Below, one piece after another: positions 1-8,173 of a stretch of DNA of 64,000 bases. The notes under the pieces were generated by a model that ran no database searches, was not told the origin of the DNA, and saw only the letters and a program-made list of their open reading frames with translations. The position numbers and the translations under genes are program-made. This DNA comes from DATAAP01 sp041690495 (GTDB lineage: Bacteria; Pseudomonadota; Alphaproteobacteria; CACIAM-22H2), in contig JAWLHE010000004.1 in assembly GCA_041690495.1 (NCBI GenBank), forward strand, positions 1-64,000, read 5' to 3'. The stretch's first letter is position 1. Each line of letters opens with the position of its first letter.

Positions 1-120
1 AAGCTAAAGCACTTCCGACGCGTCGCCACCCGCTTCGACAAGCTCGCCCGCAACTATCTCGCCGCCGTCCTCCTGGCGGCCACACGCCTATGGACCCGCA
101 CTTATGAGTCCACGACCTAG
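1..120 (+). CDS. IS5-family transposase, C-terminal fragment (cut by window edge)
   Basis: Frame 1 is open from base 1 to a TAG at 118-120 and gives 39 residues beginning KLKHFRRVATRFDKLARNYL. The FRR-AT-R-DKLA-N-LA pattern is the usual C-terminal helix of IS5-family (IS427-like) transposases, which cut and paste their own element. The upstream part lies outside the window, so completeness cannot be judged. The stop codon overlaps the stop codon of the convergent histidine kinase gene within the hexamer CCTAGG, and no terminal inverted repeat is obvious after the stop. The element may therefore have inserted at, or trimmed, the kinase 3' end. Family assignment is from recalled sequence pattern only. 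Confidence 0.75.
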   Translation, partial: KLKHFRRVATRFDKLARNYLAAVLLAATRLWTRTYESTT

Positions 121-1673
121 GCGGCGGGCAGTTCGATCGTGATGCGCAGTCCGTTGGGCTTGCGGTTCTCGGCGAAGACGCGGCCGCCCATCGCCTCGAC
201 GTTGCGGCGGACGATCCACAGCCCGATGCCGAAATTGTTGCGGCTGGTGTTGACCCCGGGCCCGCTCATCGGACGCACCGAGTAGTAGCGATCGAAGATG
301 CGGTTGAGGCGGTCCGGCGGCACACCAGGCCCCTCGTCCTCGATCACCAGCCGCGCACGGCGGCCGTCGCGCTTCGCATGCACGCGAATCACGCCGCGCC
401 ACGGCGAGAAGCTGACGGCATTATCGAACACGTTCTCCATCACCGTCTCGATCAGCTCGGCGCTGCCGATCACCGTAAGACCGTCGGCGATCTCGACGCT
501 GACCCTCGGCCCGTCGGTTCCCAGGCTCTGCCCGTGCTCGCTGACGATCGCGCGCGCGATGTTGCTGAGATTGACGCGCTCGCGCGGCGGATCGAGCGAG
601 TCGGCCGTGGCGCGGTCGAGCCGGCGCATCGTAGCGATCAGACCGTCGAGCTTGTCGAGCGAGGAATTGATCGCCGACAGCGCCCGTGTCGCGCGAACGT
701 CCTCGCTGGAGAGGCGCCGCCTGATCGGCTCGAGCGACTGGCGGATGATGCCGATCGGCGTCTTGAAGGCATGCGCATTGTCCTCGGCGGCGCGGCGCAG
801 GCTGAGCGCCGATTCCTGCAGCGTGTCGACCATGCGGTCGAACTCGCGGGCGACGACGCCCATCTCGGGAATGTAGGTCTTCTCCGCGAACCGGCCGCCC
901 CCGTCCGTGACGATGTTGCGCGCGGTGCGGCCGAAGCTCGCCAGGCTGTGCCAGAAATCGAAGAAGACGAACAGCACGATCGCGGCGAGCGCAAGGTAGA
1001 TCGCGCCGGCGATACGCACTTCGGGAAACTGCCAGTAGGGAAGCCCAAGCGAATAATCGCCGAGTTCGGACAGCGTGTTAGAGGATACCAGCGCCCAGCA
1101 GCCGGCCGGCGTAAGGACCGGCGCGATCGAGGTCAGCAATTCGGTGCGCCCGTCGGGCAGGTCGAGCCGCAATGCGAGCGGCAGCTCGCCCTCGCAGCTC
1201 TGCGCGAGGCGATGGAGAATCCCGTCCGCGACCAGCCGCTGGCGCTCGATCGCGAGGTCTCCCGTCGCGATGATCGGGGCCGAAGCGACATAATAGAAGC
1301 CGAGCGCATCGGTGGCGCCGGCCGGGCGGAACAGCAGCCGCACGCTGGCGCTGCCGCCGGTGAACCGGGCCAACTCCTTGCCGAGCTGCGGATATTCGTT
1401 GCTGTCGGCTTGACTCAGGATCGGCGCCATCGCGCGGCCGATCAGGATGCCCTTCTCGCGGATCGCGCCGAGCAGGATCGCCTGGCGCGACTCGTCAGCC
1501 TCGCGGAACTGCTCGTAGAGGACGACCGGGACCGCGGCGAATACGACCACCAGCAGGACCAGCCGGGCCACCAGCGAGCGCAGGACATAGCCAAGGATCC
1601 GGCCGGCACGGCTGGATCGGACCTTCACGCGGCGCCACGTCATGCGGCCATGGTCGATCGCCTCAGCCCGCAT
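117..1673 (-). CDS. Membrane sensor histidine kinase (ChvG-like partner of the adjacent OmpR-type regulator)
   Basis: 518 aa. A cytoplasmic basic start is followed by a membrane segment (about residues 29-50), a periplasmic sensor region (about 55-215), a second membrane segment (about 220-242), a HAMP-like linker, a dimerisation/phosphoacceptor domain with HAFKTPIG (His about 301), and an ATPase domain with N box ENVFDNA, G1 DEGPGVP and G2 FGIGLWIVRR. It should autophosphorylate and pass phosphate to the regulator encoded just upstream. The start at 1673 overlaps the regulator stop by 11 bases. An in-frame ATG at 1643 is an alternative, and neither has a strong ribosome site. The signal is unknown. 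The 3' end touches a transposase fragment, so the last residues could be altered. Confidence 0.9.
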   Translation of the reverse strand: MRAEAIDHGRMTWRRVKVRSSRAGRILGYVLRSLVARLVLLVVVFAAVPVVLYEQFREADESRQAILLGAIREKGILIGRAMAPILSQADSNEYPQLGKELARFTGGSASVRLLFRPAGATDALGFYYVASAPIIATGDLAIERQRLVADGILHRLAQSCEGELPLALRLDLPDGRTELLTSIAPVLTPAGCWALVSSNTLSELGDYSLGLPYWQFPEVRIAGAIYLALAAIVLFVFFDFWHSLASFGRTARNIVTDGGGRFAEKTYIPEMGVVAREFDRMVDTLQESALSLRRAAEDNAHAFKTPIGIIRQSLEPIRRRLSSEDVRATRALSAINSSLDKLDGLIATMRRLDRATADSLDPPRERVNLSNIARAIVSEHGQSLGTDGPRVSVEIADGLTVIGSAELIETVMENVFDNAVSFSPWRGVIRVHAKRDGRRARLVIEDEGPGVPPDRLNRIFDRYYSVRPMSGPGVNTSRNNFGIGLWIVRRNVEAMGGRVFAENRKPNGLRITIELPAA

Positions 1674-2409
1674 CGATCCAGCGGTAGCCGAATCCCGGGT
1701 AGTTCTCGAGAGCCGTGAAATCCGGATCGATCGCGCGGAATTTCTGGCGCACGCGCTTCACCAGGGCGCGAACGTTGGCACGGAATCCGTCCTCGCCGGA
1801 GCCGGCCCTGAAGCCGGCGCCGCGGACGACGTCGTAGATTTCGCGATAGGACACGTCGCGGCCGGCGCGACTTGCCAGAAGCTGCACGACCTTGAACTCG
1901 GTCAGCGTAAGATCGACCTGGGTGTCGCGCCACAAGGCGCGCGCGCTGCCGACATCGAGGAACAGCGGGCCGTGCGCCCCGCCGGCTGCCGGCGCGCTCG
2001 ATTCGGCGCCGGTCTTGGCGCCGCCGATCGCGAGGCGAAGCCGCTGCAGGATGATCGCGAAGCTGCGCGACTTGTCGATGAAGTCGACCGCCCCCTGCAC
2101 GAGCGCCGCTTCCTCGTAGATCGGCTGGCTATGGCCGGTCAGGAAGAGGATAGGCGTCAGGCTGCCGCTCGCGCGCAGCTGGCGCAGGACCGCAGGGCCG
2201 TCCACGTCAGGCATCTGCCAGTCCAGCAGCACGGCCGAGGCCGGCCCCCCCTTCTCGAAATACTCGATGATCGCGCGGCCGCCATCGAGTCCGACGGCGC
2301 GAAAGCCGTTGTCCTCGAGATTGCCGCACAGCGTTTCGCGGAAGAGCGGATCGTCGTCGACGACCAGCACCGGGTTCAGATCGGTTTCTACGGCAGTCAT
2401 CGTCATCAT
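1663..2409 (-). CDS. OmpR-family response regulator (ChvI-like)
   Basis: 248 aa. The receiver domain (about 13-130) has the acidic pocket VVDDD, phosphoacceptor Asp63 in LLDWQMPD, a conserved Thr in FLTG and Lys in DFIDKS. The C-terminal winged helix (about 150-245) has the recognition region RANVRALVKRVRQKFR and ends GFGYRW, as in ChvI-type regulators. It is predicted to bind DNA after phosphorylation by the kinase encoded immediately downstream. Its start overlaps the stop of the upstream lipoprotein gene by one base (TAATG), so the three genes probably form one operon. The target genes are unknown. Confidence 0.9.
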   Translation of the reverse strand: MMTMTAVETDLNPVLVVDDDPLFRETLCGNLEDNGFRAVGLDGGRAIIEYFEKGGPASAVLLDWQMPDVDGPAVLRQLRASGSLTPILFLTGHSQPIYEEAALVQGAVDFIDKSRSFAIILQRLRLAIGGAKTGAESSAPAAGGAHGPLFLDVGSARALWRDTQVDLTLTEFKVVQLLASRAGRDVSYREIYDVVRGAGFRAGSGEDGFRANVRALVKRVRQKFRAIDPDFTALENYPGFGYRWIDAG

Positions 2410-2996
2410 TATTTGGGCTTTTCACTGTAAATGCGCTGCAGGCAGCGGTCGGCCGCTTCACCCACGATCGCGCCGTTGGCGCCATGCACGTAGTAGTGCA
2501 AGGCATAAAAGTCGTTTCGCGCCACGTCGAGGTAGAAATAAAGTTCGACCGCACATTCGGCGCCTGCGTATGTCCAGATCTTCGCCGGCGCCGCATCGCG
2601 CTCGGCCGCCGGTGTGCCAAGCAGCGTCGTCGCCTCGCTGCGACTCATTCCGAGCAGCTTGATCTCCCGCTCCGGCCCTGGCTCGGGCTGCATCTCCTGC
2701 GGCGGCTCGGGAGCTTTCGGCTGCGCTTGCTCGCTCGGCGCCGGCAACCGTGCCACGCGTGCCGGGCGCGGCCGGGGCGCCTTCGGCAGCGGCGGCTCGA
2801 CGGCAGGCACCGCCTCCGCTTCCGTGGCCTCGGCTGGCTCCGGCTGCGGCGGCGCGAGTGCCTCCTCGACCAAGGCGCACGCACTCAGGGCTGAGGCGGC
2901 AAGGATTGCGACGGCTCGCAAGACCCTGGACCGCAGCCCACCGGGATGACCTCGCCTCGAACGGAACCGATCAACCATTCGCCGCAATCCTTCCAC
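2409..2996 (-). CDS. Proline-rich lipoprotein with BamE/SmpA-like tail
   Basis: 195 aa. A basic N-terminus and hydrophobic stretch (about 25-40) end in a lipobox LSAC, so the protein should be lipidated at Cys41. A low-complexity Pro/Ala/Glu region (about 48-115) follows. The C-terminal part (about 115-190) has the pattern LLGMSRSEATTLLGTP followed by WTY, a Cys-containing strand and YFYLDV, which resembles the small BamE/SmpA fold. It is first in an operon with the response regulator and kinase, suggesting an envelope role or a sensor accessory. The function is inferred from fold resemblance only. The start may lie further downstream nearer the signal peptide. Confidence 0.7.
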   Translation of the reverse strand: MEGLRRMVDRFRSRRGHPGGLRSRVLRAVAILAASALSACALVEEALAPPQPEPAEATEAEAVPAVEPPLPKAPRPRPARVARLPAPSEQAQPKAPEPPQEMQPEPGPEREIKLLGMSRSEATTLLGTPAAERDAAPAKIWTYAGAECAVELYFYLDVARNDFYALHYYVHGANGAIVGEAADRCLQRIYSEKPK

Positions 2997-3170
2997 CGGA
3001 AGCGGTGAACGACCGAGATTCTATAAGAGCTTGACGGGAGAGGCCAAGGCTATAGTGCACAGGGCATCCTCTCGAGGCGAGACGACCGAAATGGAGAAAC
3101 TGTGATTTTTCCGTGACTAAACATGGCTAACAAATAGTTTACGGTAATAAAGTTAATCATTGGTTGAACT

Positions 3171-3192
3171 GGCGCCTCCGTGGCGCTTTTTT
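3171..3192 (+). terminator. Intrinsic terminator with no annotated gene upstream
   Basis: GCGCC/GGCGC stem with loop TCCGT, followed directly by six T residues. It reads on the plus strand, where bases 2997-3170 carry no recognisable gene. The 310-base gap 2997-3306 also holds the promoter region of the minus-strand lipoprotein operon and, at 3296-3300, the GGAGG site for the next gene. The terminator may end a short plus-strand RNA. Confidence 0.6.
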
Positions 3193-3306
3193 ACTTGGCC
3201 GTATGCTGGAGTCGACCGGAAGGTGCGGAAAGGCGGGTGCGGGAAAGACTGTCCCGGCCAGCACTGCCCGCGCACCACGGGACAGTAAGTAGCATGGAGG
3301 ACACTC

Positions 3307-3543
3307 GTGAGAACGACCAAGCTTGCCTGCATTTCCGCGATCCTGATCGCGACCGCCGGATGCTCCGGCCTGAGCGAGCGCGAGCAGCGCGCGCTGAGCG
3401 GCGGCGCGATCGGCGCTGCGGGCGGCGCTGCGATCGGGCTGATTACCGGCGGGAGTGCCGTCACGGGCGCGCTGATCGGCGGTGCCGGCGGCGCTGCCGT
3501 CGGCGCCCTGACCACGAACGACGGAAAGAGGAAGAAGAAATAA
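3307..3543 (+). CDS. Small glycine-zipper lipoprotein
   Basis: 78 aa starting at GTG, with GGAGG six bases upstream. The signal peptide ends in a lipobox ATAGC, so Cys19 should be lipidated. Residues about 32-68 form a glycine zipper of alternating Gly/Ala (GGAIGAAGGAAIG, GALIGGAGGAAVG), giving a likely membrane-inserted helical hairpin, and the tail is basic (GKRKKK). Glycine-zipper lipoproteins of this kind sit in the outer membrane and are often linked to envelope stress, but the exact role is unknown. A second glycine-zipper gene lies 55 bases downstream, probably in the same transcript. Confidence 0.8.
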   Translation: MRTTKLACISAILIATAGCSGLSEREQRALSGGAIGAAGGAAIGLITGGSAVTGALIGGAGGAAVGALTTNDGKRKKK

Positions 3544-3598
3544 AAGTTTAGAGGATATCCGCGCATCATTACCGCACATGAAGGGGGGAGATGAGCAG

Positions 3599-4210
3599 AT
3601 GGTGACCAGGACCCGACCGCTGTCCGCGCGAATCGCGGCCACAGCGTTGTTCGTCGCGCTCGGAATGCCAGCCCTGCCCGCGCAGGCGGACCCGCCGCCT
3701 TGGGCGCCGGCGCACGGCCATCGCGCCAAGCAGAAGCACAAACACAAGCACAAGAAACACGACCACGATCAGGTCATCTACCACGTGCCGTACGGCATCG
3801 ATCGCGGCCGGTGCGATCGCGGCCTTGTCTCCTCGGAAGTGGTCGGTGGCGTGCTCGGCGGCGCGGTCGGCGGCGCCGCCGGCTCGCAGATCGGCAAGGG
3901 CAGCGGCAAGACCGCCGCGACGATCGGCGGCACCATCATTGGCGTTCTGGTCGGTTCCTCCATCGGCCGCAGCATGGACGAGATCGACCAGAATTGTGTC
4001 GGCCGGGTGCTCGAACATGCCCCCGACCGCCAGCGCATCCAGTGGACCGGCGCCGGATACGATTACGACGTCGTTCCGCTGCGGACCTTCCAGAGCAACG
4101 GAATGTATTGCCGCGAGTACCAGACCAAGGCCGCCGTCGGCGGCAAGGTCCAGCAGGTCTACGGCACCGCGTGTCGGCAGCCGGATGGTGCCTGGAAGAT
4201 CATGAACTGA
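3599..4210 (+). CDS. RT0821/Lpp0805-type surface protein with glycine-zipper 2TM domain
   Basis: 203 aa. The ATG at 3599 was chosen because a strong GGGGGGAG site lies eight bases upstream; an in-frame ATG at 3578 has none. A signal peptide (cleavage near PAQA-DPP) is followed by a His/Lys-rich stretch (KQKHKHKHKKHDHD), a glycine-zipper hairpin (about 78-125) and a C-terminal domain ending ACRQPDGAWKIM. That ending is the hallmark of the 17-kDa-antigen-like RT0821/Lpp0805 family of outer-membrane proteins. The His/Lys tract could bind metal or anionic polymer, which is speculative. It is likely co-transcribed with the preceding glycine-zipper lipoprotein gene. Confidence 0.82.
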   Translation: MVTRTRPLSARIAATALFVALGMPALPAQADPPPWAPAHGHRAKQKHKHKHKKHDHDQVIYHVPYGIDRGRCDRGLVSSEVVGGVLGGAVGGAAGSQIGKGSGKTAATIGGTIIGVLVGSSIGRSMDEIDQNCVGRVLEHAPDRQRIQWTGAGYDYDVVPLRTFQSNGMYCREYQTKAAVGGKVQQVYGTACRQPDGAWKIMN

Positions 4211-4289
4211 GCGGCCGTAAACGACAGTACGGCCGCCGCCGAAATATTCATCGCTGCCTGCAGCGGCGCCCGGCGCTAGACTTACGGGC

Positions 4290-4976
4290 ATGACGTTCGC
4301 GGTAAATCTGGCCGAAATCGCATCGCTGGTCGGCGATCCGGCGCGCGCGAATATCCTCTCGGCGCTCATGGACGGCCGCGCCCTCACCGCGACTGAACTT
4401 GCCTACGCTGCGGGCGTTACACCGCAGACGACCAGCGGCCACCTCGCCAAGCTGACCGATGCGCGGCTTCTGTTCGCCATGCGGCAGGGTCGCCATCGCT
4501 ATTACCGGCTCGCCAGCCCGCTGGTGGCGCAGATGCTCGAAAGCATCATGGCGGTCGCGGTCGAGGGGCCGCCGCGCTACCGCCCGTCCTCCAAGCTCGA
4601 TGAGGCGCTCAAGGCCGCACGCACCTGCTACAACCACCTCGCCGGCCGGCTCGGGGTCGGCATCGCCGATGCGCTATGCGAGCGCGGCCACCTCGTGTTC
4701 GCCGAGGAGGGAGGAGAGGTCACACCGGGCGGCCTCGCCTTCATGCAGGAATTCGGTATCGATCTCGCGGCGGCGCGACGTCGCGGCCGCGTGTTCTGCC
4801 GGCCATGCCTCGACTGGAGCGAGCGCCGGCCGCACCTCGGCGGCGCATTGGGAGCCGCCCTGGCGACACGCTGCTTCGATCTTGGCTGGCTCACGCGGAA
4901 CCGCAGCGGCCGCGCCTTGGCGATCACGCCGGCTGGGCGAAGGGGCCTGGCGGAGGCCTTCGGCCTCTCGCTCTAG
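4290..4976 (+). CDS. ArsR-family winged-helix transcription regulator
   Basis: 228 aa. Residues about 8-85 are an ArsR-type winged helix (GDPARANILSAL, then TATELAYAAGVTPQTTSGHLAKL as recognition helix and a wing RQGRHRYYRLA). The C-terminal half (about 110-225) is an all-helical/wing region with CRPCLDWSERRPHLGGALG, found in larger two-domain ArsR proteins. Cysteines at CRPC might sense metal or redox state, but no classical ArsR metal site is evident. The gene is alone on its strand and converges on the ABC exporter gene with a 4-base overlap. Its target is unknown. Confidence 0.85.
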   Translation: MTFAVNLAEIASLVGDPARANILSALMDGRALTATELAYAAGVTPQTTSGHLAKLTDARLLFAMRQGRHRYYRLASPLVAQMLESIMAVAVEGPPRYRPSSKLDEALKAARTCYNHLAGRLGVGIADALCERGHLVFAEEGGEVTPGGLAFMQEFGIDLAAARRRGRVFCRPCLDWSERRPHLGGALGAALATRCFDLGWLTRNRSGRALAITPAGRRGLAEAFGLSL

Positions 4977-6799
4977 GAGCGAACCGCCTCCGCGACATCG
5001 AGCCCGTTCGAGAATTGCAGCGCCGCAAGCCGGGCATAGAGGCCGCCCTGCGCGACGAGCTCGCGATGCGTTCCCACGGCGACGACGCGACCATGATCGA
5101 GCACAATGATCCGGTCGGCGCGCTGGACGGTCGCGAGGCGGTGCGCGATGACGATGACGGTACGGCTTGCCCCCAGCCTCTCGAGCGCCTGCTGCACGAG
5201 GCGCTCACTCTCGGCGTCGAGCGCGCTCGTCGCCTCGTCGAGCAACAGCACGGCCGGGTCACGCAGGATCGCGCGCGCAATCGCCAGGCGCTGGCGCTGA
5301 CCGCCCGAAAGCTGCACGCCGCGCTCGCCGACGAAGGTCGCGAAGCCTTTGGGCAGCCGCTCGATGAACTCGAGCGCCTGCGCCGCCTCCGCCGCGGCAC
5401 GCACCTCGTCGTCGCTCGCCTCGGGGCGGCCATAGCGGATGTTGGTCGCCACATCGGCGCCGAAGATCACAGGATCCTGCGGGACGAGACCGACTCGCGA
5501 CCGCACGGCGGCCGGATCGGCCTGCGCGATGTCGATGCCGTCGAGCCGGATTCGCCCGCCCGCCGGATCGTAGAAACGCAACAGCAGCTGGAACACGGTG
5601 GTCTTGCCGGCGCCCGAGGGCCCGACCACCGCCACCGTCTCGCCCGGAGTGACGGAGAAGCTCACTGCTTCGAGCGCCGACCGGTCGGGCCGCGCGGGAT
5701 AGCGGAACGTGACGTTCTCGAACGCGACCGCGCCGCGCGCCGGGACCGGCAGCGGAACCGGATCATTCGGCGCGGCGATGAGTGGCTTGCTGTCGAGCAG
5801 CTCGAACAGGCGCTCGGAAGCGCCGGCTGCGCGTTGCAGGTCGGCGGCGAACTCGCTCAGCGACCCGACCGAGCCGGCGACGATGACGGCATAGAACACG
5901 AAGGCAGCAAGGTCGCCTGCCGATATCCGCCCGGCAATCGCGTCGTGCCCGCCGATCCACAACACGACGCCGATCGCGGTGAAGACCAGGACGATGACGA
6001 CGGCGGCAAGAATGGCCCGCGCGCGCACGCGATGCGTCGCGGTGCAGAATGCTTCCTCGACGAGCCTGCGAAACCGCGCCGCTTCATGCGCCTCGTTGTT
6101 GAATGCCTGCACCGTGCGCGTCGCATTGAGCGTCTCGTCGATGCTGGCGCCGACATCGCCGATTCGGTCCTGGCTGGCGCGCGAGAGGTTGCGCACGCGC
6201 CTGCCGAACAGGATGATCGGCGCCACGACGACCGGCACGACCAGCAAGACCAGCGCCGTCAGCTTGAGCGAGGTGACCGCCATCATCACCGTGCCGCCGG
6301 CCACCAGCAGCACGTTGCGCGCAGCCATCGATGCGGACGAGCCGACGACGGTCTGGAGCACGGTGGTGTCGGTCGTCAGGCGCGACAGAACCTCGCCCGT
6401 GCGCGTCAGCTCGAAGAACGACGGCGACAGACGGATCACATTCTCGAACACCGCATTGCGGATGTCCGCCGTCACGCGCTCGCCCAGCCAGGAGACGAAG
6501 TATGCGCGTGCGAACGTTGCCGCCGCCATCACCAGGATGACGACGAACATGGCCGCGAGCGCCTGGTCCAGGCGATGCGCGGCGCCGGCGACGAAGCCAT
6601 TGTCGACCAGCCAGCGCAGGCCTGCGCCGAACACGAGCACCGTCCCGGCGGCGACGGTCAGTGCGACGGCCGACAGCGCGGCATGACCTGCATAGGGAAG
6701 CACGAAGCCGAACAGCCTCCGCAGGACGCGAAGATCGCGGCTGGCCGGTCGTGCGAGGGAGTCGGGAGCGGGTGGCGGCACTGCGTGGGAACGCGTCAT
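4973..6799 (-). CDS. ABC-type exporter, fused permease and ATPase
   Basis: 608 aa half-transporter of the MsbA/ABCB type. The N-terminal six-helix membrane domain (about 25-330) includes the coupling-region pattern IGDVGASIDETLNATRTVQAF. The ATPase domain (about 360-600) shows Walker A GPSGAGKTT, signature LSGGQRQRLAIARA, Walker B LLLDEATSALD and switch His in IAHRLATV. It should work as a homodimer exporting a hydrophobic substrate or lipid, which cannot be named. Its start abuts the stop of cyaY, so the two are probably co-transcribed. Exporters of this type often sit beside rpmE in alphaproteobacteria (recalled gene order). Confidence 0.92.
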   Translation of the reverse strand: MTRSHAVPPPAPDSLARPASRDLRVLRRLFGFVLPYAGHAALSAVALTVAAGTVLVFGAGLRWLVDNGFVAGAAHRLDQALAAMFVVILVMAAATFARAYFVSWLGERVTADIRNAVFENVIRLSPSFFELTRTGEVLSRLTTDTTVLQTVVGSSASMAARNVLLVAGGTVMMAVTSLKLTALVLLVVPVVVAPIILFGRRVRNLSRASQDRIGDVGASIDETLNATRTVQAFNNEAHEAARFRRLVEEAFCTATHRVRARAILAAVVIVLVFTAIGVVLWIGGHDAIAGRISAGDLAAFVFYAVIVAGSVGSLSEFAADLQRAAGASERLFELLDSKPLIAAPNDPVPLPVPARGAVAFENVTFRYPARPDRSALEAVSFSVTPGETVAVVGPSGAGKTTVFQLLLRFYDPAGGRIRLDGIDIAQADPAAVRSRVGLVPQDPVIFGADVATNIRYGRPEASDDEVRAAAEAAQALEFIERLPKGFATFVGERGVQLSGGQRQRLAIARAILRDPAVLLLDEATSALDAESERLVQQALERLGASRTVIVIAHRLATVQRADRIIVLDHGRVVAVGTHRELVAQGGLYARLAALQFSNGLDVAEAVRS

Positions 6800-7120
6800 T
6801 CAGAACGCGATGGCGGCGCCGGTCAGCGTCCGCAGCTCTTCGGCCAGCCGCTGGACGAGCAACCCGGTGTCGCGCGTCGAGCGCCACTCGCCCGACTCGC
6901 TGTCGTGTTCGTAATGCGAGGCGCCCGAAACCGGCGACGACATCCAGATCTGGCGGTTCGGCGCATGCTTGTTGATGACGTACTGCCGGCCATCGTCGAG
7001 CTCGATCGTCAGGATGCCGCCGCGGAGTTCGGCGTCCACCGCCTCCAGCTGCTCCTCGATTCGCGCGAAGAGATGCTGGAGCGTGCGGTCGGCTAGCGTC
7101 TCAAACGCGCGTTCGTCCAT
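6800..7120 (-). CDS. cyaY: Frataxin-like iron donor CyaY
   Basis: 106 aa, the normal length for bacterial frataxin. It starts MDERAFETLADRTLQHL, with an acidic first helix, then strands containing ILTIELDDGRQYVINKH and IWMSSPVSG, and the final helix. The conserved Trp of the beta-sheet face is present. CyaY binds iron and modulates iron-sulfur cluster assembly in the cytoplasm. The start at 7120 is the only ATG that fits; a longer open frame upstream lacks similarity. The ribosome site is weak. The gene is followed without a gap by the ABC exporter and diverges from rpmE. Confidence 0.88.
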   Translation of the reverse strand: MDERAFETLADRTLQHLFARIEEQLEAVDAELRGGILTIELDDGRQYVINKHAPNRQIWMSSPVSGASHYEHDSESGEWRSTRDTGLLVQRLAEELRTLTGAAIAF

Positions 7121-7285
7121 GGCTTCGTCCGTCCGGGAAAGGGCTCCGTCTAACACGCGGGCGGGGCGCCAACAAGCCGGGCCGCCTGCGGTGCGAAATC
7201 CTTGCCCTGCCGGTCTTCTGGCGCTATAAGCCCGCCTTTCGCGAGGCCGCCGCCGGGCGGGCCTGCGCCCGCAGGAGATTTGGCG

Positions 7286-7516
7286 ATGAAGGAAGGCATT
7301 CACCCGGACTATCACGAGATCACGATCGTGATGACCGATGGGTCGTCGTACAAGACGAAGTCGACCTATGGCTCGGCGGGCGACACGCTGCGGCTCGACA
7401 TCGATCCGAAGACGCACCCTGCCTGGACCGGTCACCACCGTATCGTCGACCAGGGTGGCCAGGTCGCGAAGTTCAACAAGCGCTTCCAGGGCCTTGGCCT
7501 GAAAAAGCCTGAATAA
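7286..7516 (+). CDS. rpmE: 50S ribosomal protein L31
   Basis: 76 aa, starting MKEGIHPDYHEITIVMTDG with AGGAG eight bases upstream of the ATG. The HPAWTG and KFNKRF motifs are typical of L31. No CXXC pairs are present, so this is the zinc-independent type usual in alphaproteobacteria. A component of the large ribosomal subunit. It has its own promoter region (about 165 bases shared with divergent cyaY) and its own intrinsic terminator 30 bases downstream. Confidence 0.97.
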   Translation: MKEGIHPDYHEITIVMTDGSSYKTKSTYGSAGDTLRLDIDPKTHPAWTGHHRIVDQGGQVAKFNKRFQGLGLKKPE

Positions 7517-7546
7517 GGCAAGGCCAGTGCGGCCCAGCGCGACCAG

Positions 7547-7570
7547 GGGCGCCCGACGGGCGCCCTTTTT
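7547..7570 (+). terminator. Intrinsic terminator of rpmE
   Basis: Eight-base perfect stem GGGCGCCC with loop GAC, then TTTTT; 30 bases after the rpmE stop. Confidence 0.9.
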
Positions 7571-7575
7571 GCATT

Positions 7576-7998
7576 TCAGACCTGCGCCGACCGTCGCACC
7601 AGCGCGTCCAGGCGCGTGACGCGGACATACAGGGCGCGGCTCCTGTGCAGGAGGTCGCGCAGTCCCGAGGGCAGCCCCTCGAAGTCCGTCTCGCTTTCCA
7701 GCAGGCAGATATCGTCCTCCACCAGCCGGTAGGCCTCGGCCGCATCCCGAGCGGTTATTTCGCCCGCCTGGACCGCCTTCTGCGCCAGAAGCCAGGCCAT
7801 GACATGGCTGAGCCGGGCCGTCACGCGCATGGATTCGCAGCTGACGCGCAAGCGCTGCGCCGGCTCTAACCCCTGCCGGGCGGACGGCGCCGCATAGCTC
7901 ATGTAGTCGCGGGCGGCAACCAGCAGTGCCAGCGTCTCGTCATAGGTCTTGTTGAGGAGGTGAATCGCCGTCACCGCCAAGCCTTCCTGGTCCGGCAT
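7576..7998 (-). CDS. rcdA: DUF1465 family protein, RcdA-type ClpXP adaptor
   Basis: 140 aa. The sequence AIHLLNKTYDETLALLVAAR, the central RVTARLSHVMAWLLAQKAV and the C-terminal LHRSRALYVRVTRLD match the all-helical DUF1465 family, whose Caulobacter member RcdA helps ClpXP degrade CtrA and other cell-cycle proteins. The ATG at 7998 is preferred over a TTG at 8028 and has GGCGGA upstream. The gene converges with rpmE, a pairing common in alphaproteobacteria (recalled gene order). Functional identity with Caulobacter RcdA is by family only. Confidence 0.8.
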   Translation of the reverse strand: MPDQEGLAVTAIHLLNKTYDETLALLVAARDYMSYAAPSARQGLEPAQRLRVSCESMRVTARLSHVMAWLLAQKAVQAGEITARDAAEAYRLVEDDICLLESETDFEGLPSGLRDLLHRSRALYVRVTRLDALVRRSAQV

Positions 7999-8063
7999 CA
8001 GTGTCCGCCCGATCCGGCAGCCAAGCAACGGATAAACTTGGTTAATCCACCACTTAGCGCCCC

Positions 8064-8092
8064 CTTGAAGCAGGCGGGACCATACCTATGTT
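8064..8092 (+). promoter_or_regulatory. RpoH (sigma-32) type heat-shock promoter
   Basis: CTTGAA at 8064-8069 and CCTATGTT from 8085, separated by 15 bases, resemble the alphaproteobacterial RpoH pattern (CTTGAA with a CCNATNT-like -10). They sit about 100 bases upstream of the Hsp20 start, leaving room for a structured leader RNA. Confidence 0.6.
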
Positions 8093-8173
8093 GGTAGCTG
8101 AGCCGGGCGCCCGTTTCGGGGCCCGACTCAGTGCAGTAACCGGAATCCGGCCGACCGCGGCGGGTTCCTTGAC

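Noticed and set aside
4676..7096. Long plus-strand open frame of 806 codons opposite the ABC exporter
   Set aside because: Antisense shadow of a high-GC gene; composition is charged and repetitive with no domain, whereas the minus strand has all ABC motifs.
8030..8063. CtrA site upstream of rcdA (TTAATCCACCACTTAG)
   Set aside because: Second half-site is not TTAA at the required spacing.
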